From contig JAXJSH010000112.1 of NCBI GenBank assembly GCA_036310185.1, positions 1-7,184 on the forward strand: a DNA stretch of 7,184 bases, in the 5' to 3' direction. Shown here piece by piece: positions 5,747 through 7,184 of this stretch. The stretch is from JALENY01 sp036310185. GTDB taxonomy: Bacteria; Bacillota; Clostridia; Lachnospirales; Lachnospiraceae. A program made the position numbers and the translations under genes. The notes beneath the pieces are model-generated. The model had not been told where the DNA came from, did no database searches, and worked only from the letters and a program-made list of their open reading frames with translations. The stretch's first letter is position 1. Every line of letters starts with the position of its first letter.

Positions 5747-6736
5747 TCACACCACTTCATTCTCCGATTTTTCTCCTTTTATAAAAGCAACTGCATTCTG
5801 GAATGTGGTGGTACTGATTGCCGCCAAAGCCTCTTCCGTAAAAAATCCCTGATGAGAAGTAATAATAACATTTGGAAAAGACAAAAGCCTTGATGTAATA
5901 GAACTCTCTAAAATCTCATGAGATCGATCCTCGAAAACATTCTTCTTTTCCTCTTCATAGACATCCAGACCCACCGCAAAAAACTTATGAGCGCGTATTC
6001 CTTCAATTAAATCATTTGTTTTAACCAAACCACCTCTGGATGTATTAACGAGGATAACGCCATCTTTCATTTTACAAATCGTATCTCTGTTTATTAAATG
6101 ATATGTCTCATCCGTCAACGGACAATGCAAGGATATCAAATCACTTTGTGAGAGCAATTCCTCCAAAGAAACATATTTTAAAAATTTCAAATCCGGGTTT
6201 TCATACATATCATAAGCAATTACATTCATCCCGAATCCATAACAAATTCTGGCCATGGCAGCCCCAATTTTTCCGGTTCCGATAATTCCAGCCGTCTTCT
6301 TATAAAAATTAGTTCCCAGCATTCCGCCAAGGCTGAAATCATTTTCCCGAACCCTCACATAACCTTTATGAATCTTCCTGTTCGCAGCCAAAGCCAATGC
6401 CATTGCATGTTCGGCTACCGCTTCTGGAGAATATCCTGGCACTCTCATTACTTTAATCCCATAAAACTTCGCCTTTTCAATATCCACATTATTAAATCCT
6501 GCACATCGCAATAAAATAAGTTTTATGCCAATCCTATGCAGTATTTCTATTGTATCCGTCCCTACATCCGAACTTACAAAGGCACACACAGCATCATATC
6601 CCTCTGCCAACTTTGCCGTATTGGGCAATAATTCCGATTTTACATAATCAATTTTTATATCCGGATAGTCTCCTTTTCTTTTCTCAAAAGAATCTTTATC
6701 ATAATTCTTCGTATCATAAAACAGGATTTTAAACAT
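5747..6736 (-). CDS. ldhA: D-lactate dehydrogenase (D-isomer 2-hydroxyacid dehydrogenase, LdhA-like)
   Basis: This 329-residue cytoplasmic enzyme is predicted to reduce pyruvate to D-lactate with NADH, reoxidising NADH during fermentation. The N-terminal catalytic part includes LRCAGFNNVDI (76-86), typical of LdhA-type enzymes rather than phosphoglycerate or formate dehydrogenases. The NAD-binding Rossmann motif is GIIGTGKIG (150-158). The catalytic arginine is R234 in NTSRGG. The glutamate lies in DVYEEE (258-263), and the histidine is H295 in SHQGF. The C-terminus FEDRSHEIL...LSFPNVIITSHQGFFTEEAL closely follows the E. coli LdhA pattern, and the length equals that enzyme. I start at the ATG at 6736, with GGAGG six bases upstream, rather than an in-frame codon six residues earlier at 6754 that would include that ribosome binding site. 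Other 2-hydroxyacids are possible substrates. Confidence 0.92.
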   Translation of the reverse strand: MFKILFYDTKNYDKDSFEKRKGDYPDIKIDYVKSELLPNTAKLAEGYDAVCAFVSSDVGTDTIEILHRIGIKLILLRCAGFNNVDIEKAKFYGIKVMRVPGYSPEAVAEHAMALALAANRKIHKGYVRVRENDFSLGGMLGTNFYKKTAGIIGTGKIGAAMARICYGFGMNVIAYDMYENPDLKFLKYVSLEELLSQSDLISLHCPLTDETYHLINRDTICKMKDGVILVNTSRGGLVKTNDLIEGIRAHKFFAVGLDVYEEEKKNVFEDRSHEILESSITSRLLSFPNVIITSHQGFFTEEALAAISTTTFQNAVAFIKGEKSENEVV

Positions 6737-6767
6737 TTTATACCTCCAAAACATATGATACTTATAT

Positions 6768-6804
6768 TATGTACTTCATATTTCTCTATATGTACTGTTA
6801 TAAT
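6768..6804 (+). promoter_or_regulatory. Divergent control region with repeated octamer and extended -10 promoter
   Basis: Toward the microprotein gene, TGTTATAAT (6796-6804) is an extended -10 with a perfect TATAAT at 6799-6804. TTCATA (6775-6780) is a 4-of-6 -35 match at 18 bp. The octamer TATGTACT occurs at 6768-6775 and 6789-6796, 21 bp apart, flanking the -35. On the minus strand the same repeats overlap a weak possible promoter for ldhA (TACATA, 17 bp, CATAAT). This could be a shared operator, or a coincidence in AT-rich DNA. Confidence 0.4.
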
Positions 6805-6890
6805 CGAAATTTTTAATCCAATATATTTTCAATTACACATAAAAGGCAAATTTGAGGACATACTATTCTACTGAAAGGATGGTGTTAAAC

Positions 6891-7004
6891 ATGGCGAAAC
6901 AAAAAGCAAACAAAAACGAAATGAACAACAAAAATGCTTACAATCAGAATCAGGCGACAAACAATCAGTCTGCCCAGAACGAACAGAATAATCAGAATAA
7001 GTAA
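6891..7004 (+). CDS. Asn/Gln-rich 37-residue microprotein
   Basis: The frame starts at ATG 6891 and ends at TAA 7002-7004. The ribosome binding site AAAGGATGG lies 8-9 bases upstream and a predicted extended -10 promoter about 90 bases upstream. The product begins MAKQKANKNEMNNKNAY and is very hydrophilic: 13 Asn and 7 Gln make 20 of 37 residues, with five Lys, five Ala, two Glu, and no Cys, Trp, Phe, Pro, Gly, Leu, Ile or Val. It has no signal peptide or membrane segment and would be disordered alone. Its composition recalls gamma-type small acid-soluble spore proteins, but it lacks their longer repeats, so that remains a guess. It is a monocistronic unit, divergent from ldhA, with a hairpin ten bases after the stop. 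Confidence 0.7.
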   Translation: MAKQKANKNEMNNKNAYNQNQATNNQSAQNEQNNQNK

Positions 7005-7013
7005 ATAAAAAAG

Positions 7014-7041
7014 AGTCCTTCCAAAGACAGTAGGAAGGACT
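7014..7041. terminator. Hairpin terminator between microprotein gene and tRNA-Lys
   Basis: AGTCCTTCC (7014-7022) pairs with GGAAGGACT (7033-7041) around a ten-base loop. On the minus strand the stem is followed by CTTTTTTATTT, a good T-run, so it is a competent terminator for the tRNA unit. On the plus strand the tail TTTACATATT is weaker but may still end the microprotein transcript. Confidence 0.75.
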
Positions 7042-7094
7042 TTACATATTACAGCGTATTATGAATAACAGAAATGTTGTTTTACAAATTAAAA

Positions 7095-7121
7095 AGACCT
7101 TTTGCGTCAAACAAAAGGTCT
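7095..7121 (-). terminator. Terminator immediately downstream of tRNA-Lys
   Basis: AGACCTTTTG (7095-7104) and CAAAAGGTCT (7112-7121) form a perfect 10-bp stem with a seven-base loop. Read on the minus strand it starts six bases after the mature tRNA end and is followed by TTTTTAATTTG. Together with 7014-7041 it makes a tandem pair behind the tRNA gene. Confidence 0.85.
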
Positions 7122-7126
7122 AAAAA

Positions 7127-7184
7127 TGAAGCATCGGGGATTCGAACCCCGGACAACTTGATTAAAAGTCAAGTGCTCTACCGA
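7127..7184 (-). tRNA. tRNA-Lys(UUU), 5' end beyond the window
   Basis: The minus strand shows the D-arm end (GGTAGAGC), the anticodon stem CTTGA/TCAAG around the loop CTTTTAA with anticodon UUU (7164-7166), and a T-arm CGGGG-TTCGAAT-CCCCG. The 3' acceptor strand is ATGCTTC (7134-7128), with discriminator A at 7127. The next bases are TTTTT, so the CCA end is not encoded and must be added by a nucleotidyltransferase, as is common for Clostridia. The 5' acceptor strand and much of the D-arm lie beyond 7184. Confidence 0.95.

Noticed and set aside
6737..6890. Rex (NADH-sensing) operator upstream of ldhA
   Set aside because: No TTGT(T/G)A...TAACAA-type palindrome could be found; only the TATGTACT direct repeats stand out.

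Overview
The window looks like an ordinary chromosomal segment of a low-GC, Gram-positive anaerobe of the Clostridia, most likely a Lachnospiraceae relative (Blautia/Dorea/Ruminococcus type). The reasons are AT-rich intergenic DNA, strong AGGAGG-type ribosome binding sites, a tRNA gene without an encoded CCA end, and the protein set (DUF2284, C_GCAxxG_C_C, D-lactate dehydrogenase, freestanding prolyl-tRNA deacylase). The genus is an inference from protein style, not a search result. I see no transposase, phage gene, CRISPR array or rRNA.

Layout, left to right. An AI-2E family membrane permease (107-1288, -) is followed at its 3' side by a long imperfect hairpin (32-86). A 416-bp gene-free stretch separates it from a divergent GNAT acetyltransferase (1705-2220, +). 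That gene ends at a hairpin (2243-2286), shared with the convergent exonuclease III gene (2373-3128, -). Upstream of exonuclease III on the same strand are a cysteine-rich C_GCAxxG_C_C protein (3204-3611) and a second GNAT enzyme (3608-4084). These two overlap by ATGA, so the three genes probably form one operon. A YbaK-type prolyl-tRNA deacylase (4250-4798, -) is divergent from a DUF2284 metal-binding protein (4987-5544, +), which ends in tandem terminators (5641-5718). A D-lactate dehydrogenase (5747-6736, -) is divergent from a 37-codon Asn/Gln-rich microprotein gene (6891-7004, +). The right edge holds the 3' part of a tRNA-Lys(UUU) gene on the minus strand, with two terminator hairpins behind it.

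How the genes fit together: they are mostly separate housekeeping functions, namely fermentation (pyruvate to D-lactate), translation quality control, base-excision DNA repair, acetyl transfer and cysteine-rich redox/metal proteins. The coupled GNAT/C_GCAxxG/exonuclease III set is the only convincing operon.

I did not find a clear new multi-gene system. The most unexplained signal is a pair of intergenic hairpins (32-93 and 4908-4944). They share the exact 16-mer GATACCAGGGTCAAAA at one foot but have otherwise different stems. They look like two members of a dispersed hairpin-repeat family, and one of them falls in the predicted 5' leader of the DUF2284 gene. The second most interesting item is the N/Q-rich microprotein.
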